Part shown: piece after piece, positions 1 to 9,937 of the stretch
Layout of the letters: every line of letters begins with the position of its first letter
How positions within the stretch are numbered: the stretch's first letter is position 1
Assembly (NCBI GenBank): GCA_949298575.1
Contig: CASFXH010000007.1
Span: forward strand, 1 to 64,000
Origin: an uncultured Parabacteroides sp.
GTDB lineage: Bacteria > Bacteroidota > Bacteroidia > Bacteroidales > Tannerellaceae
Direction: 5' to 3'
DNA length: 64,000 nt
Position numbers and translations under genes: made by a program
Notes under the pieces: generated by a model
Seen by the model: the letters and a program-made list of their open reading frames with translations, nothing else
Databases searched by the model: none
Told to the model about the DNA's origin: nothing

Positions 1-275
1 TGAAGAAGATCTTCACCGATAATGGTTTCTATGTCGTCTACGATCACGACCTGGACCAGCCCATCGCCGACGGCTTCTATTTCACGATCGGTTACCCAGG
101 CATGACCGGCAGCAAGTTGATGGAAGAACTGATCTACTACGGCGTCAGCGCGATCTCCCTGAGCACGACCGGTAGCCATCAAGAAGGCCTCCGGGCTTGC
201 ACCTCGTTTATCAAAGACCACCAGTACGCCCTCCTGGAAGAACGCTTGAAGCAATTCCACGCGGACCACGCCTAA
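1..275 (+). CDS. PLP-dependent aminotransferase, C-terminal fragment
   Basis: The reading frame is open from base 3 to a TAA at 273-275 and gives about 90 residues without an N-terminus, because the window starts inside the gene. The fragment ends in the small C-terminal domain expected of fold-type I aminotransferases: a segment reading GFYFTIGYPGMTG, then an amphipathic helix and a stretch ISLSTTGSHQEGLRACTSF typical of this family in Bacteroidales. The PLP lysine and the rest of the catalytic domain lie outside the window, so substrate cannot be judged. A 13-bp-stem hairpin follows the stop. The family call is fairly sure; the exact reaction is not. Confidence 0.7.
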   Translation, partial: KKIFTDNGFYVVYDHDLDQPIADGFYFTIGYPGMTGSKLMEELIYYGVSAISLSTTGSHQEGLRACTSFIKDHQYALLEERLKQFHADHA

Positions 276-294
276 TCGGTTCTCAAGAAAGGTA

Positions 295-336
295 ATTCCC
301 GTTATTTGTTGCGCATTAACAATAAATAACGGGAAT
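295..336. terminator. hairpin after aminotransferase gene
   Basis: Perfect 13-bp inverted repeat (ATTCCCGTTATTT at 295-307 and its complement at 324-336) with a 16-base loop, 20 bases after the stop codon. No strong T run follows, so it may be a processing or stability hairpin rather than a classic intrinsic terminator. Confidence 0.55.
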
Positions 337-408
337 CTCATCCCCTCCTGTCTTAATTTTCCCTATACTTGTCAAACGATTTAAAAAAACAAATAAACAA
401 GCAAGAAA

Positions 409-1002
409 ATGAGTTCCTCGAAAAACATGTTCAAGATCGTACATAACGATCTACTGCCGAAACAAGGCTGCATCCTCATTTCGGAACCGTTCCTACAAGA
501 CGTCTACTTTCAAAGAGCTGTCGTCTTGCTTGTTGAATATGTAGACAGCAGAGCGTTAGGTTTCGTTTTAAACAAACGCACCAGCCTGCTGGTCAATTCC
601 TTCTTTCCCGAACTGGAACATGAGTCACCCATGCCGATTTACTTGGGGGGACCCGTATGTCCAGACCGGTTATTCTTCATCCATTCTTTAGGCGACTTAG
701 TGATTCCTGACACGATAAAAGTAGGCGAAGGCCTATTTTTCGATGGCGACTTCACTCTTTTAAAAGATTACATCCTCGCGGGCAATCCAATCGAAGGAAA
801 AGTTCGTTTCTTCCTGGGTTATTCCGGGTGGGACAAAGGACAGTTGGCCCATGAGATTTCCCAAAACTCCTGGGCGATCAGCCACACGAACCTTGACATC
901 TTCACGGCTGAGGGTGAAGACTATTGGAAACGTTCCGTCAAGCTCTTAGGCAAAAGCTACGAGAACTGGGTGAAATACCCTAAAGATCCATACTTGAATT
1001 AA
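409..1002 (+). CDS. YqgE/AlgH family protein
   Basis: The 197-residue product has the full length of the YqgE/AlgH (UPF0301) family. Signature stretches are visible: LPKQGCILISEPFLQD near the start, GFVLNKRTS around residue 50, YLGGPV near 80 and FFLGYSGWDKGQL around 135-147. It is a soluble protein without signal peptide. The biochemical role of the family is not established; AlgH-type members have been linked to regulation in Gammaproteobacteria. The last 23 bases overlap the end of the convergent GNAT gene, which is unusual but leaves both frames intact. Confidence 0.9.
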   Translation: MSSSKNMFKIVHNDLLPKQGCILISEPFLQDVYFQRAVVLLVEYVDSRALGFVLNKRTSLLVNSFFPELEHESPMPIYLGGPVCPDRLFFIHSLGDLVIPDTIKVGEGLFFDGDFTLLKDYILAGNPIEGKVRFFLGYSGWDKGQLAHEISQNSWAISHTNLDIFTAEGEDYWKRSVKLLGKSYENWVKYPKDPYLN

Positions 1003-1540
1003 TCCGCTGCAAAACGTAGACATCCGTGTAATGACGGTTTCCCGTCACGACCCAATCTTTCAAGACAGCCGTGCGTTCAAAACCACAATGTTCACACAAA
1101 TGAAGGCAAGCGATGTTATGGGCGGGAATATGCACATAGACTTGCCGCAAACCAAGGAACGAGAAAGCGTAATCGACAAGTAACGCCATTCCCCGGCTTC
1201 CAAATCCTTTCCCTTGGTAAGCCTGAGCGACCAAAATTCCGCAAGCGGCGCGCCGATTGTGAGGGTCAAAATCAAAAAGATCCAGCAAGCCAATCGTCTC
1301 ACGAGCTTCCCGAAGCTCCAAGATCAGTCGCAATTGCCGGGATTCATAAAGGCTCTGATGGGAATTCTCGATATATTCCCTCAAGATATAACGGGAAAAA
1401 GGCGCCAATGTCGAACCAAACTCCCATAAAGAGGAATCATTCTCGCAGTTATAAAGGAATTCCAAGTCCTCTGGCTCCAATGCCCGTAGCCGGACCTGGT
1501 CATCTTCCAAATATCCCGTTCTTTTTGTCATCTTCCCCAT
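980..1540 (-). CDS. GNAT family N-acetyltransferase
   Basis: The 186-residue protein is a RimJ/RimL-like acetyltransferase using acetyl-CoA. The acetyl-CoA binding loop is clear at residues 106-118 (QAYQGKGFGSRGM), followed by the C-terminal strand pattern VYVHIPAHNIACLHLCEHCGFERTAV that closes GNAT folds. It starts three bases after the glycosyltransferase stop, so it is the last gene of the thioredoxin-recR-glycosyltransferase run. A second ATG at codon 4 is an alternative start. The acceptor (protein N-terminus, antibiotic or sugar amine) cannot be read from sequence. Confidence 0.85.
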   Translation of the reverse strand: MGKMTKRTGYLEDDQVRLRALEPEDLEFLYNCENDSSLWEFGSTLAPFSRYILREYIENSHQSLYESRQLRLILELREARETIGLLDLFDFDPHNRRAACGILVAQAYQGKGFGSRGMALLVDYAFSFLGLRQVYVHIPAHNIACLHLCEHCGFERTAVLKDWVVTGNRHYTDVYVLQRINSSMDL

Positions 1541-1543
1541 GCT

Positions 1544-2704
1544 TTAAGGAAATGAGATTAAACGATCTTGCGCCTTAATATATAAATGGTAGAAAGAACT
1601 CTTATTCGGCTGCCTCTCCATGAAAAGGAACAGCTGGTCCAATCGCACGTCAGGCACGGCAAACAAATAATCCGTATAACCCTTCATTTGATTACGTCGA
1701 CTGATGGCCCCCATCACACGTTCCTCACCCAAGTTCCAATGACTCACCGAACGCAAATTAGGAATTTTCTCCTCCGCCAAACTTTTCAATCGTGGGAAAT
1801 TCTCCTCCACCGAAAGGATCAGCAGACGACGAGTGGCAGCCGGAGCGAAACGATGGGTAGACTTGATCAATCGTCTCCGCAAGGGATAAAGGAAAAGGCC
1901 GAGAGAGATCAATAACCGATTCAAGCCATCAATCGCCTCACCATTTTTCGCGTAAAAGTCTTTCACCGCTTCAAATAAGCGTTTCCAATCCTCACCAGTC
2001 ATCTCCTTCTCAACCGACTGACCGCACAAGACCCGCTCAGGCATATACATCACCCGATAGTCCGCCTGCCAAAGGCGAAACGAGAGGTCTATATCCAGCA
2101 TCCACTCATCGAGACGCTCGTCAAAAAGCCCCGCTTTCTCTAAAGCTTCCCGCCGCACGAGCATATATTGAGTCGATAAAACATCCACCTCATAAGCTTT
2201 GTCCGCGACGCAGTCGGGCAAGAAATAAGCGCCATAGCGTTTCGAGTTTGGATACAAATCCGAAAGACCATAAAGACGGTAAAGCAATAAATCCAAATGC
2301 GGGAAAGCCCGCTTGCTCAAACGGCATAACTCGCCATGCGTATCCAAGATCCGCAAGCCAATCGCCCCGATATTCCGTTCCTGATCCAGTTGGAAAAAGA
2401 AACGACGCAATGTCTCTTCACCCACCAAAACAGATGGCGCCAAGAAAAGCACGAACTCACCATGGCTCTTCCGGATCGCGGTATTCAATGACACCGCCCG
2501 ATTCCCAAGCGAGCTTTCCAAAAACCGTGCCTTCGGATATGCGAAAGCGATCGTTTCCCGTTCCGTTTTCGGCAATCCCCCATCGACAATGAAGACCTCA
2601 ACATCCATCCCGTACAGCGCATTATAAACCGAATAAAGGCTTGCCGCCAAATAAGGGCAATCCCCATCAGCTACCATAATGACTGACAATACGATCGAAT
2701 CCAT
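1544..2704 (-). CDS. glycosyltransferase family 2 protein
   Basis: The 386-residue protein begins with the GT-A fold of family 2: SVIMVADGDCPYLAASLYSV at 7-26, the nucleotide-sugar segment VEVFIVDGG at 35-43, and FVLFLAPSVLVG around 85-96 at the place of the usual DxD. The second half (SLGLFLYPLRR onwards) has no motif I recognise. No transmembrane anchor is obvious. It sits 12 bases after recR and just before a GNAT gene, an arrangement that looks conserved rather than functional. The classical DxD being LAPS is odd and could mean altered metal or donor binding. Confidence 0.8.
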   Translation of the reverse strand: MDSIVLSVIMVADGDCPYLAASLYSVYNALYGMDVEVFIVDGGLPKTERETIAFAYPKARFLESSLGNRAVSLNTAIRKSHGEFVLFLAPSVLVGEETLRRFFFQLDQERNIGAIGLRILDTHGELCRLSKRAFPHLDLLLYRLYGLSDLYPNSKRYGAYFLPDCVADKAYEVDVLSTQYMLVRREALEKAGLFDERLDEWMLDIDLSFRLWQADYRVMYMPERVLCGQSVEKEMTGEDWKRLFEAVKDFYAKNGEAIDGLNRLLISLGLFLYPLRRRLIKSTHRFAPAATRRLLILSVEENFPRLKSLAEEKIPNLRSVSHWNLGEERVMGAISRRNQMKGYTDYLFAVPDVRLDQLFLFMERQPNKSSFYHLYIKAQDRLISFP

Positions 2705-2716
2705 CTTTTCCCTCCT

Positions 2717-3340
2717 TTAAAATCGAAGTGAGTCCTTGAAATCGGTCCGGTTCAAGATCGAACGCCCCAATGTCACCTCATCCGCGTATTCAATCTCATC
2801 ACCAATCGAGATTCCACGAGCGATCACCGAGACCTTCACCGGATAAGCTGACAACTTCTTATAAATAAAGTAATTTGTCGTATCACCTTCCATTGTCGTG
2901 CTTAACGCCAAGATCACTTCCGCGATCTCACCACTCGCCACACGATTCACCAAGCTATCGATCTCCAAATCATTGGGCCCAATCCCGTCAATTGGCGAGA
3001 TCACCCCACCTAGGACATGGTACAGTCCATGAAACTGCCCCGTATTCTCGATCGCCATGACTTCACGTATGCTCTCCACGACACAAACCAATCGATGATC
3101 ACGTGCCGGATTCAAACAGATCGAACAAACCGCCTTGTCGCTAATATTATGACAGACCTCGCAATAACGCACCTGTGTCCGCAAATCATGGATCGCCAAT
3201 GAAAGCTTTTCAGCATAATCCACATCACGTTTCAGCAAATATAAAGCCAACCGTAAGGCTGTTTTACGCCCCACGCCCGGCAAGGCCGACAACTCACTCA
3301 CCGCATTTTCAAGTAATGTGGAAGGATATTTTTGAATCAT
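2717..3340 (-). CDS. recR: recombination mediator RecR
   Basis: The 207-residue protein is the normal size for RecR, which with RecF/RecO loads RecA at gapped DNA. Visible landmarks are the N-terminal helix-hairpin-helix ([17 protein letters not shown], 20-36), the four-Cys zinc finger (C60, C63, C72, C75) and the Toprim domain beginning LVCVVES near 84 with a conserved [14 protein letters not shown] region. It lies 9 bases after the thioredoxin-like lipoprotein gene and is likely cotranscribed with it. Confidence 0.97.
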   Translation of the reverse strand: MIQKYPSTLLENAVSELSALPGVGRKTALRLALYLLKRDVDYAEKLSLAIHDLRTQVRYCEVCHNISDKAVCSICLNPARDHRLVCVVESIREVMAIENTGQFHGLYHVLGGVISPIDGIGPNDLEIDSLVNRVASGEIAEVILALSTTMEGDTTNYFIYKKLSAYPVKVSVIARGISIGDEIEYADEVTLGRSILNRTDFKDSLRF

Positions 3341-3349
3341 GGCAAAGCA

Positions 3350-3835
3350 TTATTCTTTCCCAAGCAAGAACTTATCAATCTGCTCGCGAATGACCTCACG
3401 AGGAAGCGCTCCCATCGACAACTGTGGCTGTCCCTCTTTCGGGATAAACAGGATCGTCGGGATACTTCGGATCCCAAAAGCGGCAGCAAGCTCCTTCTCT
3501 TGGTCTACATTGACCTTATAAACAATGATATCATTTTTATATAAAACAGCCATATCGCTCAAGATCGGAGCTACTTGCCGGCAAGGGCCACACCAATCCG
3601 CATAGAAATCAATGATGCAAGGTTTGTCACCCGCATAAGCCCATTCCGTCTTATTCTCGTAATCAAATACTTTCGATAAGAAATCGGCCTTATTCATCAT
3701 AACGACTTCTCCTTTCGCGACTGTCGACTCACCGCCGTCACCTTTATGATCACTCGTCTTGGCGGACATGGAGCAACTCAGCATCAAAAGCGCCATCAGC
3801 GCCATACAGACATTTTTTAAACTTTTCATTTCCAT
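3350..3835 (-). CDS. thioredoxin-fold lipoprotein
   Basis: The 161-residue protein has an N-terminal lipoprotein signal (two possible Met at 1 and 3; hydrophobic ALMALLMLSC with lipid-modified Cys21), a Ser/Gly-rich linker, then a complete thioredoxin domain. The redox motif WCGPC is at 81-85 and the cis-Pro loop RSIPTILF near 122-129. It should act as a periplasm-facing disulfide oxidoreductase. It heads the leftward run into recR. A promoter-like TAATTTCG (read on the minus strand) lies at 3886-3893. Confidence 0.9.
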   Translation of the reverse strand: MEMKSLKNVCMALMALLMLSCSMSAKTSDHKGDGGESTVAKGEVVMMNKADFLSKVFDYENKTEWAYAGDKPCIIDFYADWCGPCRQVAPILSDMAVLYKNDIIVYKVNVDQEKELAAAFGIRSIPTILFIPKEGQPQLSMGALPREVIREQIDKFLLGKE

Positions 3836-3952
3836 CTTGTTTTCTAATTAATTATGAATTCGGAATCCTTTCCTCATTTTGGCGGACGAAATTAACGAAA
3901 AGGAAGACATCGCCATCCTTATCCTTTCGCTTTTTGGAAAGTTTAAGATCTT

Positions 3953-5497
3953 TCACTTCCAATACCGTTCCATTTCCTCCAAAGTTTTCCCTTTCGTCTC
4001 CGGAATCATTTTCCAAATGAAAAGCGCCGCCAAAATGCCCATTAAGCCATAAATCCAATAAGCCATTCCATGATTAAAGTGCTCAGTCAAATACGCACTC
4101 TTATCCAACATCGGGAAGCTCCAGGACACCAAGAAATTTGCGATCCACTGGGCTGCCACAGCTATACTCATAACTGTCGAACGAACGGAATTCGGAAAGA
4201 TTTCCGCCAACAATACCCAACATACCGGTCCCCATGACATAGCGAAACCGGCCGTATAAACCAACATACAAACCAATGATCCAAGCCCTACCGCATGATT
4301 ATAGAACGTCGTCCCTAAAATAAGCATGGAAACAGCCATAATCGAAGCGCCAATAATCATCAACGGACGACGCCCAAAACGATCAACCGTGAAAATAGCC
4401 AATACCGTAAACGACAAGTTGACCGCGCCCACGACGATCTGTTGCAACAATGCCGCGTCCGTGGCCGCTCCCATCGTCTTGAAAATCTCTGGCGCATAAT
4501 ACAAGACCACGTTAATGCCCACAAACTGTTGAAAAGCGGAAAGCAAAACGCCAACCACGATAATTCGCACGCCAAACGAACGAATCGGGAACAACAACGC
4601 CAAGCCAAAACTCAACAACAAAGCGATCTCCAACGCGCTCGTGCTCCCCAGCAACGAAAGCGAGCCATAGCCTACAAGAAAGAGGACAAGCCAAGTACCC
4701 ATAAACTGGAAATAAGGCTTCATCGAAGGTGCTTTTACCTTGAAACTCTCTTGGATGTCGCCCAATTCACGACGAGCGTCTTCCGCGGTCATCATTCGTT
4801 CCAAAATGGATTGGGCACGCCCCTCACGATGGCGCATCACAAGATAACGAGGTGTCTCAGGCACAAACATCAAAAGGAAAAGGAACAACGACGCGGGTAT
4901 GATACCAGAAGCGAACATCCAACGCCAACCAATTGTATGAAGCCATTCCGCGTCGCCCTGCAACGCGATAGAATAGTTCACGAAATAAACCACCAACATT
5001 CCAAAAATGATCGCGAACTGATTCCATGCCACCAAGTTTCCCCGCCGATCAGCTGGTGCCATTTCAGCGATATACATGGGCGAGACCATCGAGGCCAAAC
5101 CGACACCGATACCGCCCAAAATACGATAAGCCACAAAATTATACATGAACGTATGATCACCACTTCCAGGCATGCCTACAAAAAGTTCCGGCCAAGCCGA
5201 ACCGATCGCCGACAAAAGGAAAAGAATAGCCGCCAAGATCAAGGTCGGCTTCCGTCCATAACGCTGGCTGATCCAGCCCGCGAAAGAAGCGCCAAGGATA
5301 CAACCGATCAAGGCACTGCTGACCACGAATCCTTCCAATGCGCTCGCTTGCCCAAGAGGCAGACCTAGAGGCTCTATAAAGAAAATTCGTAACGACTCAA
5401 CCGCCCCTGAAATCACGGCCGTATCATATCCAAACAACAACCCACCGAGCGTCGCGACCAGCGTCACCCCGAGAATGTAAATATTATTATTCTTCAT
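3953..5497 (-). CDS. xylE: sugar/H+ symporter of the MFS, probably xylose
   Basis: The 514-residue protein is a 12-helix sugar porter. Family signatures are GRKP after helix 2 (RYGRKPT), PETPRYLV before the central loop, the second-half DRFGRRPLMI, and PETKGKTLEEMERYW at the C-terminus. The QQFVGINVVLYYAPEIF stretch in helix 7 matches the sugar-binding segment of XylE/GLUT relatives. It follows xylB and xylA, which makes D-xylose the likely substrate; arabinose or glucose cannot be excluded from sequence alone. The 76-base gap to xylA contains a terminator-like hairpin, so its expression may be lower than that of xylA. Confidence 0.9.
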   Translation of the reverse strand: MKNNNIYILGVTLVATLGGLLFGYDTAVISGAVESLRIFFIEPLGLPLGQASALEGFVVSSALIGCILGASFAGWISQRYGRKPTLILAAILFLLSAIGSAWPELFVGMPGSGDHTFMYNFVAYRILGGIGVGLASMVSPMYIAEMAPADRRGNLVAWNQFAIIFGMLVVYFVNYSIALQGDAEWLHTIGWRWMFASGIIPASLFLFLLMFVPETPRYLVMRHREGRAQSILERMMTAEDARRELGDIQESFKVKAPSMKPYFQFMGTWLVLFLVGYGSLSLLGSTSALEIALLLSFGLALLFPIRSFGVRIIVVGVLLSAFQQFVGINVVLYYAPEIFKTMGAATDAALLQQIVVGAVNLSFTVLAIFTVDRFGRRPLMIIGASIMAVSMLILGTTFYNHAVGLGSLVCMLVYTAGFAMSWGPVCWVLLAEIFPNSVRSTVMSIAVAAQWIANFLVSWSFPMLDKSAYLTEHFNHGMAYWIYGLMGILAALFIWKMIPETKGKTLEEMERYWK

Positions 5498-5514
5498 GGA
5501 TTTATAGATTTAAG

Positions 5515-5549
5515 AAAAAGCCGCGAAAGCTCATCCGAGCCCTCGCGAC
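5515..5549 (-). terminator. attenuating hairpin between xylA and xylE
   Basis: Read on the minus strand, a stem (GTCGCGA..GCTC with GAGC..TCGCGGC, two internal mismatches) is followed by TTTTTC. It lies in the 76 bases between xylA and xylE and would reduce transcription reaching the transporter gene. This is inference from shape only. Confidence 0.5.
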
Positions 5550-5573
5550 CTTTGGCGTTAATACCAATTATGA

Positions 5574-6902
5574 TCAAATCGAAAAATTGACCAGCATCTC
5601 ATACAATTCTTGTTTACCACTGATTTGCTTCGGTTCGCCATCACGGAAAGCGATCTTCTGCAAATCCTCAAGTGTCAGTTTACCCTCCTCGAAAGCCTTG
5701 CCTTCTCCACTGTCGAAACTGCCGTAACGCTCAGCCCGCATCTTCTTGTAATCGGAATTCTCCAGCATATCGGCCGCGGCCATCAATGCACGAGCGAAAG
5801 TATCCATTCCGCCGATGTGAGCGATGAAAATATCATCCAGATCCGTAGAATTGCGGCGTGTCTTAGCGTCAAAGTTGGTACCACCAGTCTTGAAACCACC
5901 CGCTTGGAGAATCACCAACCAGGCTTGTGTCAACTCATAAACATCAACGGGGAACTGATCCGTATCCCAACCATTTTGATAATCTCCGCGGTTCGCGTCA
6001 ATGCTACCCAACATACCCGCATCCGCGGCCGCCTGCAATTCATGATCAAACGTATGACCCGCCAATGTCGCGTGATTCACCTCGATATTCAAGGCGAAGT
6101 CCTTATCCAATCCATAATGGCGCAAGAAACCGATCACCGTCTCGGCATCCACATCGTATTGATGTTTTGTCGGTTCCATCGGTTTCGGTTCAATCAGGAA
6201 CGTACCCTTGAAACCATTTTTACGGGCATAATCGCGAGCCATGGTCAACATCATCGCCAAATGATCTTTCTCTCGCTTCATATCCGTATTCAAAAGCGAC
6301 ATATAGCCCTCACGACCACCCCAAAACACATAATTCTCGCCTCCTAAAGCGATGCAAGCGTCGATCGCGTTCTTGATTTGCGTACCCGCGCAAGCGACCG
6401 CAGGGAAATAAGGATTCGTTGCCGCGCCATTCATGTAACGCTTATGTCCAAACACATTGGCGGTCGACCAAAGCAACTTCTTGCCCGTCGCTTCTTGCAA
6501 ACCTTTCGCGTGTTCCACCATGATTCCCAAGTTTTTCTCAAACTCCGCCAACGAATTGCCTTCCTCGACCACATCAACATCGTGGAAACAATAATAAGGA
6601 ATGCCACACTTGGTCATGAACTCGAAAGCGGCATCCATCTTATACTTCGCGCGAGAAATCACGTCAGCGCCTTCGTTCCACGGGAATGTCTTCGTTCCCC
6701 CGCCAAACTGATCGCTTCCTTCAGCGCACAACGTATGCCAATAAGCCATTGAGAAGCGCAGGTGCTCTTTCAAGGTCTTGCCCATGACCACCTTATTCTC
6801 ATCATAATAATGGAAAGCAAACGGATTTCTCGATTCCTTCCCCTCAAATTGGATCTTCCCGATCCCCGGGAAAAATTCCTTTTCGCCTTTATAAAAACTC
6901 AT
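5574..6902 (-). CDS. xylA: xylose isomerase
   Basis: The 442-residue enzyme interconverts D-xylose and D-xylulose. It is the long class II form. The catalytic His-Asp pair is in CFHDVD (H107, D108), the metal ligands in [16 protein letters not shown] (E238, K240 and following), and the C-terminal metal site in GSIDANRGD. The next gene upstream, 24 bases away, is xylB, and the transporter follows, so the three form a complete uptake-isomerisation-phosphorylation set feeding the pentose phosphate pathway. Confidence 0.98.
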   Translation of the reverse strand: MSFYKGEKEFFPGIGKIQFEGKESRNPFAFHYYDENKVVMGKTLKEHLRFSMAYWHTLCAEGSDQFGGGTKTFPWNEGADVISRAKYKMDAAFEFMTKCGIPYYCFHDVDVVEEGNSLAEFEKNLGIMVEHAKGLQEATGKKLLWSTANVFGHKRYMNGAATNPYFPAVACAGTQIKNAIDACIALGGENYVFWGGREGYMSLLNTDMKREKDHLAMMLTMARDYARKNGFKGTFLIEPKPMEPTKHQYDVDAETVIGFLRHYGLDKDFALNIEVNHATLAGHTFDHELQAAADAGMLGSIDANRGDYQNGWDTDQFPVDVYELTQAWLVILQAGGFKTGGTNFDAKTRRNSTDLDDIFIAHIGGMDTFARALMAAADMLENSDYKKMRAERYGSFDSGEGKAFEEGKLTLEDLQKIAFRDGEPKQISGKQELYEMLVNFSI

Positions 6903-6926
6903 CGCTTTATTATTTTAATTATGTAA

Positions 6927-8420
6927 TTAATCTTGATTAACAACTTGATTCAACCGCTCTTTCCAGATCGAATAAGCGCCACAATACTCGTTCGCCTTCA
7001 AGCCGTCCGGTTCAATCACCTCAACCCTTTTCAGGGAAGCGAACGCCTCCCGCGGGGTCTTATAGATTCCCGCGCCAATACCCGCGCCTTTCGCCGCGCC
7101 TACCGCGCCATTCGTGTCGTACAACTCGATCACCGAGCCCGTCACGCAAGCCAAGGCTTCGCAAAAGATCGGGCTGAGGAACATGTTCGCCTTACCTGCC
7201 CGGATCACCTGGATATCTATTCCCATCTCGTTCATGATGTCCATCCCATATTTAAAGGAATAGACTATGCCCTCTTGGGCGGCGCGAGCCACGTGAGCCT
7301 TCGTATGGATATTGAAATTCAATCCCAAAATCGAGCAATCCACCTGACGATTCCGCAACATCCGCTCCGCGCCATTGCCAAAAGGCAAGACCGAGAGCCC
7401 TTGACAACCGATCGGCACCGTCGCGGCCAAATCGTTCAACGCGGGATAATCGACACACTCATTGGCGACATTCCGTTTGATCCAAGAGTTGAGAATACCC
7501 ACCCCATTGACGCAAAGCAATACGCCCAGCCTGGGGGTATCCGCCGTATGATTGACATGCGCGAACGTATTGACCCGCGAATAAGGATCATAATTGACCT
7601 TGTCGTTCACGCCATAAACCACGCCTGAAGTTCCTCCGGTCGACGCGATCTCACCCGGATTCAGCACATTCAACGAAAGCGCGTTGTTCGGTTGATCGCC
7701 GGCCCGGTAAGTGACCGGCGTCCCTTTGCGGAGCCCCAACTCCGAGGCGACGCTCGCTTGCACCTCGCCTTGTACGCCAAATGTCGGACGGATCTCCGGG
7801 ATCAAGCGCTCCTCAAAACCGAAATAGCCCATCAATTTTTCCGAGACCCGATTCTCTTGAAAATCCCAAAAGACACCCTCGGAAAGGCCAGAGACCGTCG
7901 TCGTCGCGTCGCCGGTCAGGCGCAAAGCGATGTAATCGCCCGGCAACAAGATCTTATGGATCGCCTTGAAAACATCCGGTTCATATTCCTTCACCCAAGC
8001 CAGCTTGGAGGCGGTGAAATTACCCGGCGAATTCAAGAGATGAGAAAGGCAATACTCCTCCCCCATATTCTTGAACGCCAAATTGCCATAAGTGACGGCA
8101 CGGCTATCGCACCAAATCAACGAAGGCCGCAACACCCGCGATTTCGAGTCCACAAGCACCAAGCCATGCATCTGGTAAGAGATTCCTATCGCTTTCACGT
8201 CCTTACCCGATACATGCGCCTTGCTTAAGGCACCTTTCATCGCGCTTTTCAAGTACGACCACCAATCTTCCGGATCCTGTTCCGCCCAACCTGGCCGCTT
8301 GGCCAAAATCGGCGCCTCTTCTTTCGGATAAAAATCTGATCCGATAATCAAGCCCGTATCGGAGTCGATCACCGAAACCTTTACCGACGAACTTCCTACG
8401 TCACATCCCAATAAGCACAT
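6927..8420 (-). CDS. xylB: xylulokinase (FGGY family)
   Basis: The 497-residue kinase phosphorylates D-xylulose with ATP. The N-terminal phosphate-binding loop LGCDVGSSSVKVSVID is at 3-18, the FGGY first signature region YQMHGLVLVDSKSRVLRPSLIWCDSRA at about 86-112, and the second ATP-binding region (RAGKANMFLSPIFCEALACVTG) at about 404-425. Neighbours xylA and xylE support xylulose over other ketoses. It is 26 bases downstream of a CNNM-type membrane protein gene; I see no strong promoter in that gap, so cotranscription with it is possible. Confidence 0.95.
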   Translation of the reverse strand: MCLLGCDVGSSSVKVSVIDSDTGLIIGSDFYPKEEAPILAKRPGWAEQDPEDWWSYLKSAMKGALSKAHVSGKDVKAIGISYQMHGLVLVDSKSRVLRPSLIWCDSRAVTYGNLAFKNMGEEYCLSHLLNSPGNFTASKLAWVKEYEPDVFKAIHKILLPGDYIALRLTGDATTTVSGLSEGVFWDFQENRVSEKLMGYFGFEERLIPEIRPTFGVQGEVQASVASELGLRKGTPVTYRAGDQPNNALSLNVLNPGEIASTGGTSGVVYGVNDKVNYDPYSRVNTFAHVNHTADTPRLGVLLCVNGVGILNSWIKRNVANECVDYPALNDLAATVPIGCQGLSVLPFGNGAERMLRNRQVDCSILGLNFNIHTKAHVARAAQEGIVYSFKYGMDIMNEMGIDIQVIRAGKANMFLSPIFCEALACVTGSVIELYDTNGAVGAAKGAGIGAGIYKTPREAFASLKRVEVIEPDGLKANEYCGAYSIWKERLNQVVNQD

Positions 8421-8446
8421 ATCTATCTTCCTTTATTTTCATGGTT

Positions 8447-9769
8447 TCACTTCCCGTCGGCGGACGAGCTCTCCCCTGACGGGGTTTCTTTATCCTCCTT
8501 GTCTTTTCTCGTCACCAAGACCTTGTCGATCCGCGCGCCATCCATATCGACGATCTCAAACTCAAAATTGAGCCACGACAATTTCTCCCCGGTCTTCGGC
8601 ACACGTTCCAGGATCTCCAGGATCAAGCCGCTCAGCGTGTTGTAATCATGCTCGGTATAAAGATCCTCCAGATCGAAATACTCCAAGAAATCGTAGAAGG
8701 AAAACTGGCCATCCACCAACCAAGTGCCATCCGCCCGAGGGACAATCTCTTCCTGCTCCTCGCCAATCTCCGGAAGCTGGCCGATCAATCCTTCCATGAT
8801 ATCTTTTAAGGTAACGATCCCTTGCACGCCGCCGAACTCGTCCGTGACGATGCCATATTTCACCCGCGCTTGCTTAAATTGCGCCAACGCGTTATACACG
8901 CTTTGGTTCTCGGGCACGTATTGCGCGGGACGGACAACCTGGCGGATCGAAAAATCCGGATTGTCGATCCGGCCGAACAAGTCTTTCAAATAAACCACAC
9001 CGATAATATTGTCAAAACTTTGAGAAGCCACCGGATAGATATTGAACAGGTTCTCTTCCACCTTCTCCTTGATCTTCTCCGTGCTGTCCGTCACGTCCAG
9101 CCAAACCAATTCGCTCCGGTGCGTCATGATGGAACCCACGTCGCGATCGCCCAAGTTGAAGACGCGCTCCACGATATCCTGTTCCACTTCCTGGACCTCG
9201 CCGCCATCCAAGCCTTCCTTGACGATCGCCTTGATCTCTTCTTCCGTCACCTTGTTCTCCTCGGTCGTATTGATGCCCAAGATCCGAACCGCCAACGCCG
9301 TGCTTTTCGAAAGCAACCAGACGAAAGGCGAAGCGACGAACGACAAGAAGTTCATGGGCTTCGCGATGATCATCGAGACCCGCTCGGCGCATCCCATCCC
9401 AACGCGTTTCGGGACCAGCTCCCCGAAGATCAATGTTAAATAGGTAATGATGATCACGATCGCCGACTTCGAGATCACCAACGCGTAAGGCGCCAACGCG
9501 GGAACTTGGGAGATCACCTCCGCCAAGTCGTACGCGAACGCGTCACCCGAATACAAACCCGTGAGGATACCGATCAACGTAATCCCTATCTGTATCGTCG
9601 ACAAGAATTTATCCGGTTCATTCGATAAGGCGAGCGCGGTCTCCGCGGACTTGTTGCCTTTCTTCATCTCCGCTTCCAAGCGCGCCTTGCGGGCGGAAAC
9701 CAAAGCGATCTCCGACATCGACAGCACGCCATTCAATAAAATAAGACCTACAATTATAAGTATTTCCAT
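8447..9769 (-). CDS. CNNM/CorC-type hemolysin-family membrane protein
   Basis: The 440-residue protein has an N-terminal CNNM membrane domain with about four helices (residues 1-165; FGELVPKRVGM is the family signature), paired CBS domains (about 205-335, ending in DEFGGVQGIVTLKDIMEGLIG) and a C-terminal CorC-HlyC domain (about 350-425) with a charged Ser-rich tail. Such proteins are associated with Mg2+/Co2+ efflux. It precedes the xylose genes on the same strand. A promoter-like TATCTTCG lies at 9802-9809 on the minus strand. A second paralogue lies at 54065-55318. Confidence 0.92.
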   Translation of the reverse strand: MEILIIVGLILLNGVLSMSEIALVSARKARLEAEMKKGNKSAETALALSNEPDKFLSTIQIGITLIGILTGLYSGDAFAYDLAEVISQVPALAPYALVISKSAIVIIITYLTLIFGELVPKRVGMGCAERVSMIIAKPMNFLSFVASPFVWLLSKSTALAVRILGINTTEENKVTEEEIKAIVKEGLDGGEVQEVEQDIVERVFNLGDRDVGSIMTHRSELVWLDVTDSTEKIKEKVEENLFNIYPVASQSFDNIIGVVYLKDLFGRIDNPDFSIRQVVRPAQYVPENQSVYNALAQFKQARVKYGIVTDEFGGVQGIVTLKDIMEGLIGQLPEIGEEQEEIVPRADGTWLVDGQFSFYDFLEYFDLEDLYTEHDYNTLSGLILEILERVPKTGEKLSWLNFEFEIVDMDGARIDKVLVTRKDKEDKETPSGESSSADGK

Positions 9770-9879
9770 TCAATAAAAAGAAACGATATTTGATTAGGTT
9801 GCGAAGATAAACATTCCTGACGAATCGCGCCGCGCTTCCCCATAAAAAAGAATCAAATTGAGAAAACCACCCCAATCAA

Positions 9880-9910
9880 TTGCCATTTCAAAAAGAAAGG
9901 CGTACTTTCG
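9880..9910 (+). promoter_or_regulatory. probable pheS promoter
   Basis: TTG at 9880-9882, a 20-base spacer, then TACTTTCG at 9903-9910, close to the Bacteroidetes sigma-ABfr consensus (TTTG, about 19 bases, TAnnTTTG). The pheS ATG is 28 bases downstream. Confidence 0.6.
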
Positions 9911-9937
9911 CGGGGAATAAAAATTTAAGGAAAGAAA

